Assembly (NCBI RefSeq): GCF_030053155.1
Contig: NZ_CP125640.1
Location: forward strand, 3,570,001 to 3,634,000
Direction: 5' to 3'
DNA from: Rhizobium sp. BT03
Lineage (GTDB): Bacteria; Pseudomonadota; Alphaproteobacteria; Rhizobiales; Rhizobiaceae
DNA: 64,000 bases
Part shown: positions 56,316-64,000 of the stretch, one piece after another
Layout of the letters: each line of letters opens with the position of its first letter
Position numbering within the stretch: the stretch's first letter is position 1
Notes under the pieces: generated by a model
The model's input: the letters and a program-made list of their open reading frames with translations, nothing else
What the model was told of the DNA's origin: nothing
Database searches by the model: none
Position numbers and translations under genes: made by a program

Positions 56316-57224
56316 TTAGCAAAGCGCGTTTTGCGACTTTTGTCGAGCGAAGACCTTCACCAGCCAGTCGATGAAAACGCGTACGCGCGGCGAAAGCTGG
56401 CGGTTGCGGGGGTAGAGCAGGGAGACCGGCGTCGGGGTCGGCGGAAAATCCTTGAGCACATGGATCAGCGTTCCCTCGGCAAGATCTTTTTCAGCGTGAT
56501 AACGCGGGATCTGGATCAGGCCGAGGCCTATTCTCGCCGCTGAAATGTAGCTTTCGGCGGCGTTGACGGCGACGGCGGCGGGAATGCGGATCTCATGCAC
56601 CACGCCGTCGACGGTGAATTCGAGCGGCAACTGGCTGCCGGTGCCGCTGGAGCGGAAGCCGACCATGCGGTGGCCGGCAAGCCGGTCTGGATGCTGCGGC
56701 AGGCCATGGGCGGCGATATAGGCAGGGGAGGCGAGCGTGATCTCGTCGAGCATGGCGACACGCCTGATGATCATGTCGCTATCCCCGGGCGTGCCGGCGC
56801 GCAGCACGCAGTCGATGCCTTCGCGCACGAGATCGACCAGCCGGTCGCCCTCGCTCATGTAGAATTCGATCTCGGGATAGGTCCGGAGAAAAGACGGCAG
56901 GCTCGGCAGCACGAAATGGCGGGCGAGGGTGCCGTGCACATCGACGCGCAGCAGGCCCTTTGGCCTGGCGCCGGCAAAGGCGCCTTCGGCATCCTCGATA
57001 TCGGCAAGGATCGACAGGCAGCGCTGGTAATAGGCTTCGCCGTCCAACGTCGGGCTGACATGGCGTGTCGTGCGCTGGAGAAGGCGCACGCCGAGGCGGG
57101 CCTCGAGCTGCTTCACCGCATCGGTGACGGTCGAGCGCGGCAGGCCGGTGTCTTGGGCGGCAAGGGTGAAGCTGCGACGCTCCACGACGCGGCAAAACAC
57201 CCGCATGGCATCGAATCTGTCCAT
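56316..57224 (-). CDS. LysR family transcriptional regulator
   Basis: A 302-residue regulator. The N-terminal helix-turn-helix (MDRFDAMRVFCRVVERRSFT, TGLPRSTVTDAVKQLEARLG) is followed by a periplasmic-binding-type effector domain (GDRLVDLVREGIDCVLRAG, IGLGLIQIPRYHAEKDLAEG). It is divergent from an SDR gene 106 bases away, the common LysR-target layout. Effector unknown. Confidence 0.92.
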   Translation of the reverse strand: MDRFDAMRVFCRVVERRSFTLAAQDTGLPRSTVTDAVKQLEARLGVRLLQRTTRHVSPTLDGEAYYQRCLSILADIEDAEGAFAGARPKGLLRVDVHGTLARHFVLPSLPSFLRTYPEIEFYMSEGDRLVDLVREGIDCVLRAGTPGDSDMIIRRVAMLDEITLASPAYIAAHGLPQHPDRLAGHRMVGFRSSGTGSQLPLEFTVDGVVHEIRIPAAVAVNAAESYISAARIGLGLIQIPRYHAEKDLAEGTLIHVLKDFPPTPTPVSLLYPRNRQLSPRVRVFIDWLVKVFARQKSQNALC

Positions 57225-57258
57225 CTATTTGTTCGCTATTTCCGGATAGTGATGTCGA

Positions 57259-57273
57259 ATAATGCCTGATTAT
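57259..57273. promoter_or_regulatory. candidate LysR box (T-N11-A dyad)
   Basis: ATAAT-GCCTG-ATTAT in the 106-base gap between divergent LysR and SDR genes has the dyad form and T-N11-A spacing expected of a LysR site. Confidence 0.42.
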
Positions 57274-57330
57274 CCGCAAGAGGAAAAGGCACATCTTTTT
57301 CTCATCGAAACGCGATGAAGGAGAACGGCA

Positions 57331-58074
57331 ATGGCTTCCAACGAAAACGGCAAGGTCGCACTGGTCACCGGCGCTTCCCGCGGCATCGGCGCGGCGGTCG
57401 CCAAACGCCTCGCCAAGGACGGTTTTACCGTCGTCATCAATTACGCCGGCAATGCGGCTCCGGCAGAGGAACTCGCCCGGGAGATCGAGCAGGCCGGCGG
57501 CAAGGCGCTGACCGAGAAAGCCGATGTCAGCGATGCGCAAGCCGTCCGCCGCATGTTCGATGCCGCGCAAACCGCCTTCGGCGGCGTCGACGTGCTCGTC
57601 AACAATGCCGGCATCATGATGCTCTCGTCGCTCGCCGAGGCCGATGACGCCAATTTCGACCGGCAGATCGCCGTCAACCTCAAGGGCACTTTCAATACGC
57701 TGAAGGAAGCGGCCAGGCGCTTGCGCGACGGCGGCCGGATCATCAACTTCTCCACTTCAGTCGTCGGGTTGAAGCTCGAGACCTACGGTGTCTATGCCGC
57801 CACCAAGGCTGCCGTCGAAACGTTGACGGCGATCATGGCCAAGGAGATGCGCGGCCGCAACATCACCGTCAACGCCATCGCGCCCGGTCCTGTCGCCACC
57901 GATCTTTTCCTCAATGGCAAGTCGGAGGAGCTCGTCGCCCGCATGGCGAAGATGAATCCGCTGGAGCGTCTCGGCACACCTAAAGACATCGCCGCCGCCG
58001 TGGCCTTTCTCGCCGGTCCGGACGGCGGCTGGATCAATGGTCAGACGCTGCGCGCCAATGGCGGCATGATCTGA
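57331..58074 (+). CDS. SDR family oxidoreductase
   Basis: A 247-residue classical short-chain dehydrogenase: TGASRGIG, NNAG, the Ser region (INFSTSVVGL), YAATK and the C-terminal INGQTLRANGGMI. GGAG before the ATG supports the start. It is probably controlled by the divergent LysR regulator. The substrate is unknown; the motif set fits the 3-ketoacyl reductase-like group that includes many xenobiotic reductases. Confidence 0.9.
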   Translation: MASNENGKVALVTGASRGIGAAVAKRLAKDGFTVVINYAGNAAPAEELAREIEQAGGKALTEKADVSDAQAVRRMFDAAQTAFGGVDVLVNNAGIMMLSSLAEADDANFDRQIAVNLKGTFNTLKEAARRLRDGGRIINFSTSVVGLKLETYGVYAATKAAVETLTAIMAKEMRGRNITVNAIAPGPVATDLFLNGKSEELVARMAKMNPLERLGTPKDIAAAVAFLAGPDGGWINGQTLRANGGMI

Positions 58075-58201
58075 CGGGCTCCGTGCTCGCAATTATGTGA
58101 ACGGGCTTGCGGAATTTTCCCTTACAATCCTGCGGAGAGTGCGTATATCTATTTTATCGCGAAAGAGTGGAATTCCCTGCCGCTCTTTTCCGAACCTCCA
58201 C

Positions 58202-58234
58202 AGCCTGCCGCGCCCTCCTGCGGTGCGACAGGCT
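58202..58234. terminator. hairpin between convergent SDR and LysR genes
   Basis: AGCCTGCCGCGCC and GGTGCGACAGGCT pair with two mismatches around a seven-base loop. There is no T-run on the + side, so terminator function is uncertain. The rest of the 230-base gap shows nothing. Confidence 0.4.
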
Positions 58235-58305
58235 TGATGTTCAAAGTTGCACATTGCGGTCCGTTGAAGGTTTCCCCGCCTTCCGGGCCGTATTTCTTTT
58301 GGCGC

Positions 58306-59217
58306 TCAGAAGTCGTTCAATCTCGCCTCTACCAGAAGCTTTACCAGCCAATCGACAAAGACGCGAACCTTGTTGCTGAGGTGGCGGTTCGGGGGGTAGA
58401 CGACGTAGAGCGGCAGCGGATCGCGGCGCCAGTCCGGGAGCACGCGGACGAGGTCACCCTTTGCCATCGGCTCACGCGCCATGAAGATCGGCACCTGCGC
58501 AATGCCGAGACCCGTCAGCGCAGCCGTCAGATAGGTGCGGCTATCGTTGACCGAGGCGATGTAACGCGGATTGGTCTCGATCACCTCGTTGTGCCGGCGA
58601 AATTCGAAGGGCAGCGTTCGGTTGTTTTGGGCGCGGAAATAGTTGACGGAGTAATGATCGGCCTCCAGATCCTCCGGCCGTTCGGGCATGCCGAATTTCT
58701 CGATATAGCTTGGCGACGCACAGGTGATCATCTCGACTTCGGAGACACGCCGCGCGATCAGCGACTGGTCGGCCGGCGTGCCGCCCCGTAGCGCGCAGTC
58801 GACATTTTCCGCAAGATAATCGACCGTGCGGTCGCCGACACCGAGGTCGATGCGGATATCGGGATAACGCTGATAAAAATCGCAGAGTGCGGGAACGACG
58901 ATCCAGTCGGCGAAAGCACCGGCCATTTCGACACGCAGCCGCCCGCTCGGCAGGCTCTGTGAATTGGAGAGGCTGCCGTCGAGTTCCTCCAGCTCCGAAA
59001 TGATCTGGGCGGCGCGTTCGTAATAGAGCGCGCCGTCCGTGGTCACCATCACCCGGCGCGTCGTGCGATTCAGAAGCTTGGTGCGCAGATGCGCCTCCAG
59101 GCCCTGGATGAGGTTGGTTACCGTCGCCTTGGGCATGGCGAGCATGTCGGCGGCGCGGGTGAAATTGCCCGTCTCCACCACGCGGATGAAGACGCGCATT
59201 GCCGAGAGCTGATCCAT
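58306..59217 (-). CDS. LysR family transcriptional regulator
   Basis: A 303-residue regulator with N-terminal MDQLSAMRVFIRVVETGNFT and ATVTNLIQGLEAHLR, and the effector domain (GDRTVDYLAENVDCALRGG, LGIAQVPIFMAREPMAKGDL). The ATG at 59217 is the family start, although the frame stays open upstream. It resembles the other LysR protein in the window in plan. It is divergent from the hydrolase-like gene and the RND operon behind it. Confidence 0.92.
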   Translation of the reverse strand: MDQLSAMRVFIRVVETGNFTRAADMLAMPKATVTNLIQGLEAHLRTKLLNRTTRRVMVTTDGALYYERAAQIISELEELDGSLSNSQSLPSGRLRVEMAGAFADWIVVPALCDFYQRYPDIRIDLGVGDRTVDYLAENVDCALRGGTPADQSLIARRVSEVEMITCASPSYIEKFGMPERPEDLEADHYSVNYFRAQNNRTLPFEFRRHNEVIETNPRYIASVNDSRTYLTAALTGLGIAQVPIFMAREPMAKGDLVRVLPDWRRDPLPLYVVYPPNRHLSNKVRVFVDWLVKLLVEARLNDF

Positions 59218-59288
59218 CGGTTTGAAATCCGCAGTTTGCGTTGCACCATTGTTCGAGATATGGAACAGTGTAATCGCGATATCGCTTC

Positions 59289-59308
59289 TTATTCCCTGGT
59301 TGGAATAA
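59289..59308. promoter_or_regulatory. candidate LysR operator
   Basis: A perfect inverted repeat TTATTCC-CTGGTT-GGAATAA lies in the 160-base gap between the LysR gene and the hydrolase-like gene. It contains a T-N11-A core. Confidence 0.55.
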
Positions 59309-59379
59309 CAATATCTTTTTTGTGCAAAATGCAAGCGGCAGGCGTTGTCTGCTTGTGGCTGGTGCAAAAGAGACCGGAT

Positions 59380-60195
59380 ATGACGGTGGAATGGAAAGAT
59401 ATGATGCTGGATAAGGTGGCCATCGGCCCCGTTTCCGCACGCATCTACCAGGGCGCCGATTACGGCAAGGGTCCGCCCATCGTGCTTTACCTGCATGGCG
59501 GCGCGTTTCTCGACAGCGAGACGAATGTCGACAGGCCGGTGGCGATGAGCCTCGCCAAATCAGGCGCCATCGTCGCCGCCGTTGATTACAGCAGCCTGTC
59601 CGGCAACCTGTTTCCGAAGGCGCTGGAAGTTTCCTTCTCCGTTTTCACCTATCTCGCCAACAAGCGCGCTGCCGGTCTTGGCGACCGCAAGTCGCTGCTC
59701 TTCGTCGCCGGCGAAGAGGCGGGCGGCAATGTCGCCGCCGGCGTGGCGCTGAAGGCCCGCGACCAGATGCCGGATGCGCTCGACGGCCAGGTGTTGATTT
59801 CGCCGCTGCTCGATCCCTTCATGGGCACGTCCTCGATCCGCAAGGCCGAAGCGATCGGCATGCGTCAGCGCTGGACGGAGGGCTGGAGCCATTACTTGAG
59901 CGGCGGCGGCTGCCACCCCTATGCGGCGCCCTGCCTCTGTTCGCGTCTTTCCGGCGTTGCGCCGGCGCTGATCTTCACCGCGGAGGACGATCCTCTGCAC
60001 GATGAAACACTCGGCTACGGTGCCCGCCTGAAAAAGGCCGGCGTCGGTGTACACCAGCATGTCCTTCCCGCCGGGACGGGCTGGCCCTCGATTTATGGTG
60101 GGAAATCCGAAGGAGTGCCCGACTGGCAGGAGCATGTCAGCCGCCATTTCGGAAGCTTCCTTCGAGATGTAAGCGTCCAACCGCAATTGCATTGA
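59380..60195 (+). CDS. alpha/beta-hydrolase-fold protein lacking the catalytic serine
   Basis: A 271-residue protein of the hormone-sensitive-lipase-like alpha/beta-hydrolase group. YLHGGAFL (about 37-44) is the oxyanion motif. The nucleophile elbow, normally GDSAGGN, reads GEEAGGN (Glu113 where Ser is expected; codons GGC GAA GAG GCG). An acidic residue region (TAEDDPLHDE) is kept, but the usual His-Gly-Phe end is not seen. It is probably not an esterase, and may bind a ligand or have another chemistry. The start at 59380 is the likeliest; an ATG at 59329 is possible. It precedes the RND adaptor by 46 bases, perhaps in one operon. Confidence 0.78.
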   Translation: MTVEWKDMMLDKVAIGPVSARIYQGADYGKGPPIVLYLHGGAFLDSETNVDRPVAMSLAKSGAIVAAVDYSSLSGNLFPKALEVSFSVFTYLANKRAAGLGDRKSLLFVAGEEAGGNVAAGVALKARDQMPDALDGQVLISPLLDPFMGTSSIRKAEAIGMRQRWTEGWSHYLSGGGCHPYAAPCLCSRLSGVAPALIFTAEDDPLHDETLGYGARLKKAGVGVHQHVLPAGTGWPSIYGGKSEGVPDWQEHVSRHFGSFLRDVSVQPQLH

Positions 60196-60241
60196 AGATG
60201 ATCTGATATTTCGGCGGCTTGGGGCCGCAAGGAGAGTACTG

Positions 60242-61432
60242 ATGACGTCCAGAAGTAAGCGCTGGGCCCTGGTGGGCGCCGGCATGGGCCTTATTGCGTC
60301 GGTTTCAGGCGCTGCATTGTTTTTCGAACTGCCGATGAGCACGACCGCCACGGCCGCGTCCGCCCCGGCGCAGCCGCCTGCCGTGCCGGTGACGGTTGCC
60401 GTCGTCGCGGCGCGTGACGTGACGGCCTGGGAGAGTTTTTCCGGCCGTCTCGAAGCCGTCGACCGTGTCCAGGTTCGTTCCCGCGTCGCCGGCGCCATCC
60501 TGTCGGTGGCCTTCCGCGAAGGGGCGCTGGTCAAGCAGGGCGATCTGCTCTTCACCATCGACCCGGCTCCCTATCAGGCGAGCGTGGCGCAGGCGCAGGG
60601 CCAGGTCGCTTCGGCCGAAGCCAAGGTCAGCCTGGCGCAGACCGAGCTCGATCGCGGCCGCAGGCTTTCCGACAACCGCACCATCTCCCAGAGTGATCTC
60701 GATCAGCGCCAGAGCGCGCTGGCCGAGGCGCAGGCGGGGCTGCGGTCGGCGCAGGCCGCACTGCAGTCGGCCCAGCTCGATCTTGATTACACCGAGGTGC
60801 GCGCGCCGGTTTCCGGCCGCATCGGCAAGATCGAGGTGACCACCGGTAACCTGGTTGCGGCCGGTTCGGCTTCGCCTGAACTGACGACGCTCGTTTCGGT
60901 CGATCCGATCTATGCGAGCTTCAATGCCAGCGAAGAAATGGTCACGCGCGCGCTTGCCGATCTTCCCCAGACCGACAGCGCCCTGCCGCCGGTCGAGCAG
61001 ATCCCGGTCGAGGTCGGCACGCTTGCCGACAGCGGCACGCCGATCAAAGGCAAGCTGCAGCTGATCGACAACGAGGTCGATGCAGCAAGCGGTACGATCG
61101 GCGTGCGCGCCGTCTTCGACAATCCGGGCGGTCGTCTCATCCCCGGCCAGTTCGTGCGGGTGCGCATGGGCCAGCCGAAGGCCGAGAACAAGATCGTCAT
61201 CAGCGACCGCGCCGTCGGCACCGACCAGGACAAGAAGTTCGTCTTCGTCGTCGATGCCGAAAACAAGGTCGCCTACCGGCAGGTTCAGCTCGGCACGCTG
61301 GCCGACGGCCAGCGTGTGGTCGAAAGCGGCCTGAATGCCGGCGAAAAGATCGTCGTCAACGGCCTGCAACGCATTCGTCCGGGTGCCGTCGTCATACCTG
61401 AAATGGAAGAGAAGGTCGCGACCGCGCAGTAA
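60242..61432 (+). CDS. RND efflux periplasmic adaptor (AcrA/MexA type)
   Basis: A 396-residue adaptor. The N-terminal membrane anchor/signal is about 8-27. Barrel-sandwich halves are VRSRVAGAILSVAFREGALV and LDYTEVRAPVSGRIGKIEVT, with a coiled-coil hairpin between (about 105-175). A beta-barrel part (GTPIKGKLQLIDNEVDAASG) and membrane-proximal domain follow. GGAGAG precedes the ATG. It is followed after 137 bases, across a GC-rich imperfect hairpin at about 61440-61480, by its pump gene. Confidence 0.93.
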   Translation: MTSRSKRWALVGAGMGLIASVSGAALFFELPMSTTATAASAPAQPPAVPVTVAVVAARDVTAWESFSGRLEAVDRVQVRSRVAGAILSVAFREGALVKQGDLLFTIDPAPYQASVAQAQGQVASAEAKVSLAQTELDRGRRLSDNRTISQSDLDQRQSALAEAQAGLRSAQAALQSAQLDLDYTEVRAPVSGRIGKIEVTTGNLVAAGSASPELTTLVSVDPIYASFNASEEMVTRALADLPQTDSALPPVEQIPVEVGTLADSGTPIKGKLQLIDNEVDAASGTIGVRAVFDNPGGRLIPGQFVRVRMGQPKAENKIVISDRAVGTDQDKKFVFVVDAENKVAYRQVQLGTLADGQRVVESGLNAGEKIVVNGLQRIRPGAVVIPEMEEKVATAQ

Positions 61433-61569
61433 GGACTTCGCCTTCCCGGGGGGCAAGGCAATGCCTCGCCCGGGGAGGGCTGATACCCGAAATGATATGA
61501 CCTGCCGGTGGCCCTCAAGCCGCCGGAGAGGGACGTTGCATCCATGTTCACCCCGGAGAGGGCTTTGAA

Positions 61570-64000
61570 ATGAACATCTCCAGATTCTTTGTCGACCGTC
61601 CGGTCTTTGCCGGCGTTCTCTCAGTCCTCATCGTGGTTGCCGGCCTGATCGGCCTCAGGGCGCTGCCGATTTCCGAATATCCGGAGGTCGTGCCGCCGTC
61701 GATCGTCGTGCGCGCCACCTATCCCGGCGCCAACCCGTCGGTCATCGCCGAAACGGTGGCCACACCGCTCGAAGAGCAGATCAACGGCGTCGAGGGCATG
61801 CTCTACATGTCCAGCCAGGCGACATCGGACGGCGTGCTCAACGTGACCGTCACCTTCAAGCTCGGCACCGACGCCGACAAGGCGCAGCAGCTCGTGCAGA
61901 ACCGTGTGTCGCAGGCCGAACCGCGGTTGCCGGCGGAAGTCCGCGCCCTCGGCATCACCACGGTCAAGAGTTCGCCGGACTTCATCATGGTCGTCAACCT
62001 CGTCTCCGACGGCGACAATCACGACATCACCTATCTTCGCAATTACGCGACGCTGAATATCAAGGATCGGCTCGCCCGCATCGCAGGCGTCGGGCAGGTG
62101 CAGGTCTTCGGCGCCGGCGACTATTCCATGCGTGTGTGGATCGACCCGCAGAAGGCTGCCGAGCACGATCTCGCCGCCAGCGACATCAGCAACGCCATCA
62201 GCTCGCAGAACGTTCAGGCGGCCGCCGGCATCATCGGCGCGTCGCCGAGCCAGCCGGGTGTGGACCTGCAGCTGAACGTCAATGCCCAGGGCCGCCTGCG
62301 CACGCCCGAGGAGTTCGGCAACATCATCGTCAAGACGGGCGCCAGCGGCGAGATCACCCGCCTTCGCGATGTCGCCCGCATCGAGCTCGGCGCGGCCGAT
62401 TATACGCTGCGTTCGCTGCTTGACGGCAAGCCGGCCGTTGCCGTTGCCGTGCTTCAGGCGCCCGGTTCGAACGCGATCGAAATCGCCGACAATGTGCGCG
62501 CCACCATGGATCAGCTGCAACTGGCCATGCCCGAGGGCGTCAAATACGAGATCGTCTACGATACGACGAAATTCGTGCGCGCCTCGATCGAGAAGGTCAT
62601 CGACACGCTGCTCGAAGCCATTGCGCTCGTCGTTCTCGTCGTCATCCTGTTCCTGCAGACGTGGCGCGCCTCGATCATCCCGCTGATCGCGGTTCCGGTG
62701 TCGATCATCGGCACCTTCGCGGTCATGTATGTCTTCGGCTTCTCGATCAACGCGCTCAGCCTGTTCGGGCTGGTGCTGGCGATCGGTATCGTCGTCGACG
62801 ACGCGATCGTCGTGGTCGAAAACGTCGAGCGCAATATCGAGCACGGGCTGTCGCCGCGGGCGGCCACCTACAAGGCGATGAAGGAGGTCTCCGGCCCGAT
62901 CGTCGCGATTGCGCTGGTCCTCGTCGCGGTCTTCGTTCCGCTCGCCTTCATCTCCGGCCTGTCGGGCCAGTTCTATCGGCAGTTCGCGCTGACGATCGCA
63001 ATCTCGACCGTCATCTCGGCCTTCAACTCGCTCACCCTGTCGCCGGCGCTGGCAGCCCTGCTGCTGAAGAGCCATCATCAGCCGAAGGACTGGCTGACGC
63101 GGTTCATGGACGCCATTTTCGGCTGGTTCTTCCGCGGCTTCAACCGGGTCTTCGGCGCCGGCTCGAATGCCTACGGCAAGGGCGTGGGCGGATTGCTGTC
63201 GCGCAAGAGCATCGTCATGGTGATCTACCTGGCGCTGGTCGGTGCGACCTACAGCCTGTTCAGCACGGTCCCCGGCGGCTTCGTGCCGTCGCAGGACAAG
63301 CAGTATCTGATCGGCTTCGCCCAGCTGCCGGATGCCGCAAGCCTCGACCGCACTGAAGACGTGATCAAGCGCATGACCGACATCGCTCTGGCGCAGCCGG
63401 GCGTCGCCAATGCGATCGCCTTCCCGGGCCTGTCTATCAACGGCTTCACCAACTCCTCGAATGCCGGCATCGTCTTCGTGACACTGAAGGATTTCGAGGA
63501 GCGCAAGACGCCGGATCTTTCGGGCGGCGCCATCGCCATGGCGCTGAACCAGAAATTCGCAGCCATCCAGGATGCCTTCATCGCCATGTTCCCGCCGCCG
63601 CCGGTCAACGGTCTCGGCACGACGGGCGGTTTCAAGCTGCAGATCGAGGATCGTGCCGGCCTCGGCAACCAGGCGCTCGACGAAGCGACCAAGGCCGTGC
63701 TTGCCAAGGCCTATCAGACGCCTGAGCTTGCCGGGCTGTTCTCCAGCTTCCAGATCAACGTGCCGCAGCTCTATGCCGATCTCGACCGTGCCAAGGCCGA
63801 GCAGCTCGGGGTTTCCGTCACCGACGTCTTCCAAACGCTGCAGATCTATCTCGGTTCGCTCTATGTGAACGACTTCAACGCCTTCGGCCGCACTTACAGC
63901 GTCCGGGTGCAGGCCGATGCGAAATTCCGCGCCCAGCCGGAAGATATCGGCCAGTTGAAGGTCCGTTCGGCATCGGGTGAGATGATCCCGCTTTCGGCCT
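61570..64000 (+). CDS. RND multidrug efflux transporter, HAE1 type (3' end beyond window)
   Basis: The first 810 codons of an AcrB/MexB-type pump that runs off the right edge. Starting MNISRFFVDRPVFAGVLSVL, it carries the TM4 proton-relay pair in GIVVDDAIVVVENVERNIE. The first periplasmic loop (YPGANPSVIAETVATPLEEQ) and the second (VPSQDKQYLIGFAQLPDAAS) are both seen. A full protein would be about 1040-1060 residues. GAGAGGG before the ATG at 61570 supports it. It pairs with the adaptor just upstream and is a second, distinct RND system from that at 45676-50036. A long open frame on the other strand here is chance. Confidence 0.95.
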   Translation, partial: MNISRFFVDRPVFAGVLSVLIVVAGLIGLRALPISEYPEVVPPSIVVRATYPGANPSVIAETVATPLEEQINGVEGMLYMSSQATSDGVLNVTVTFKLGTDADKAQQLVQNRVSQAEPRLPAEVRALGITTVKSSPDFIMVVNLVSDGDNHDITYLRNYATLNIKDRLARIAGVGQVQVFGAGDYSMRVWIDPQKAAEHDLAASDISNAISSQNVQAAAGIIGASPSQPGVDLQLNVNAQGRLRTPEEFGNIIVKTGASGEITRLRDVARIELGAADYTLRSLLDGKPAVAVAVLQAPGSNAIEIADNVRATMDQLQLAMPEGVKYEIVYDTTKFVRASIEKVIDTLLEAIALVVLVVILFLQTWRASIIPLIAVPVSIIGTFAVMYVFGFSINALSLFGLVLAIGIVVDDAIVVVENVERNIEHGLSPRAATYKAMKEVSGPIVAIALVLVAVFVPLAFISGLSGQFYRQFALTIAISTVISAFNSLTLSPALAALLLKSHHQPKDWLTRFMDAIFGWFFRGFNRVFGAGSNAYGKGVGGLLSRKSIVMVIYLALVGATYSLFSTVPGGFVPSQDKQYLIGFAQLPDAASLDRTEDVIKRMTDIALAQPGVANAIAFPGLSINGFTNSSNAGIVFVTLKDFEERKTPDLSGGAIAMALNQKFAAIQDAFIAMFPPPPVNGLGTTGGFKLQIEDRAGLGNQALDEATKAVLAKAYQTPELAGLFSSFQINVPQLYADLDRAKAEQLGVSVTDVFQTLQIYLGSLYVNDFNAFGRTYSVRVQADAKFRAQPEDIGQLKVRSASGEMIPLSA

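Noticed and set aside
61440..61480. GC-rich imperfect inverted repeat between the RND adaptor and pump genes
   Set aside because: No T-run and an uninterrupted operon is expected, so I do not call it a terminator.
61621..63834. 737-codon open frame on the minus strand
   Set aside because: It mirrors the RND pump gene read on the + strand, whose motifs are unmistakable. Its translation is rich in Arg, Asp and His typical of antisense to GC-rich coding sequence.

Overview
The window looks like chromosome of a fast-growing Rhizobium (R. leguminosarum/R. etli type). The grounds are a 23S-5S-tRNA(fMet) operon end with an alphaproteobacterial helix-9 insertion in 23S, high-GC coding sequence, paralogous rhizobial Exo-type exopolysaccharide genes, several MalFGK/Ugp-type sugar ABC systems and rhizobial palindromic intergenic repeats. 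The species assignment is inference. I see no transposase, integrase, phage gene or CRISPR array.

Layout. (1) 1-3.5 kb: end of an rRNA operon (23S, 5S, initiator tRNA) and its terminators. (2) 3.6-9.5 kb: a DUF808 membrane protein, a class III adenylate/guanylate cyclase gene ruined by an internal deletion plus frameshift, a membrane-bound PQQ glucose-type dehydrogenase, and a divergent acyltransferase-3 membrane protein. (3) 9.9-27.7 kb: a Wzx/Wzy-type exopolysaccharide locus. It holds initiating sugar-phosphate transferases (ExoY family, two copies), two small ExoX-like membrane proteins, two Crp/Fnr-like regulators, five glycosyltransferases, a Wzy-like polymerase, an OPX exporter (ExoF type), a Wzz/ExoP-type co-polymerase with a degenerate ATP site, a Wzx flippase and a secreted GH16 glycanase. 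The ExoX/ExoY/Crp set occurs twice, and one ExoY copy has lost its catalytic Glu. (4) 27.7-35.2 kb: a sugar ABC uptake operon with an SIS-domain isomerase/deglycase and a PfkB kinase, divergent from a ROK repressor. (5) 35.5-39.9 kb: ugpBAEC (glycerol-3-phosphate uptake) with a candidate Pho box. (6) 40-45.6 kb: small metabolic genes (cupin, AhpD-like, Hyi-like isomerase, SDR), an Rrf2 regulator with four cysteines, an acyl-CoA-dehydrogenase-like SfnB/DszC-type oxidoreductase and a PPP-family phosphatase. (7) 45.7-64 kb: an efflux-rich stretch with an RND pump operon, a CPA1 antiporter, MarR-EmrA-EmrB, Mpg glycosylase, two LysR regulators facing an SDR and an alpha/beta-hydrolase-like protein that lacks its catalytic serine, and a second RND operon running off the right edge.

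How it works together. The exopolysaccharide locus is organised around an AT-rich divergent promoter region at 21.4-21.9 kb. Leftward it drives ExoY, co-polymerase, glycosyltransferase, OPX and Wzy. Rightward it drives the Crp-like regulator, two GT4 enzymes, Wzx and GH16. Several genes in both arms are translationally coupled, so the regulator and the biosynthetic enzymes are probably made together. The drug-export genes sit next to MarR or LysR regulators with inverted repeats in the intervening promoters, the usual arrangement for locally controlled efflux.
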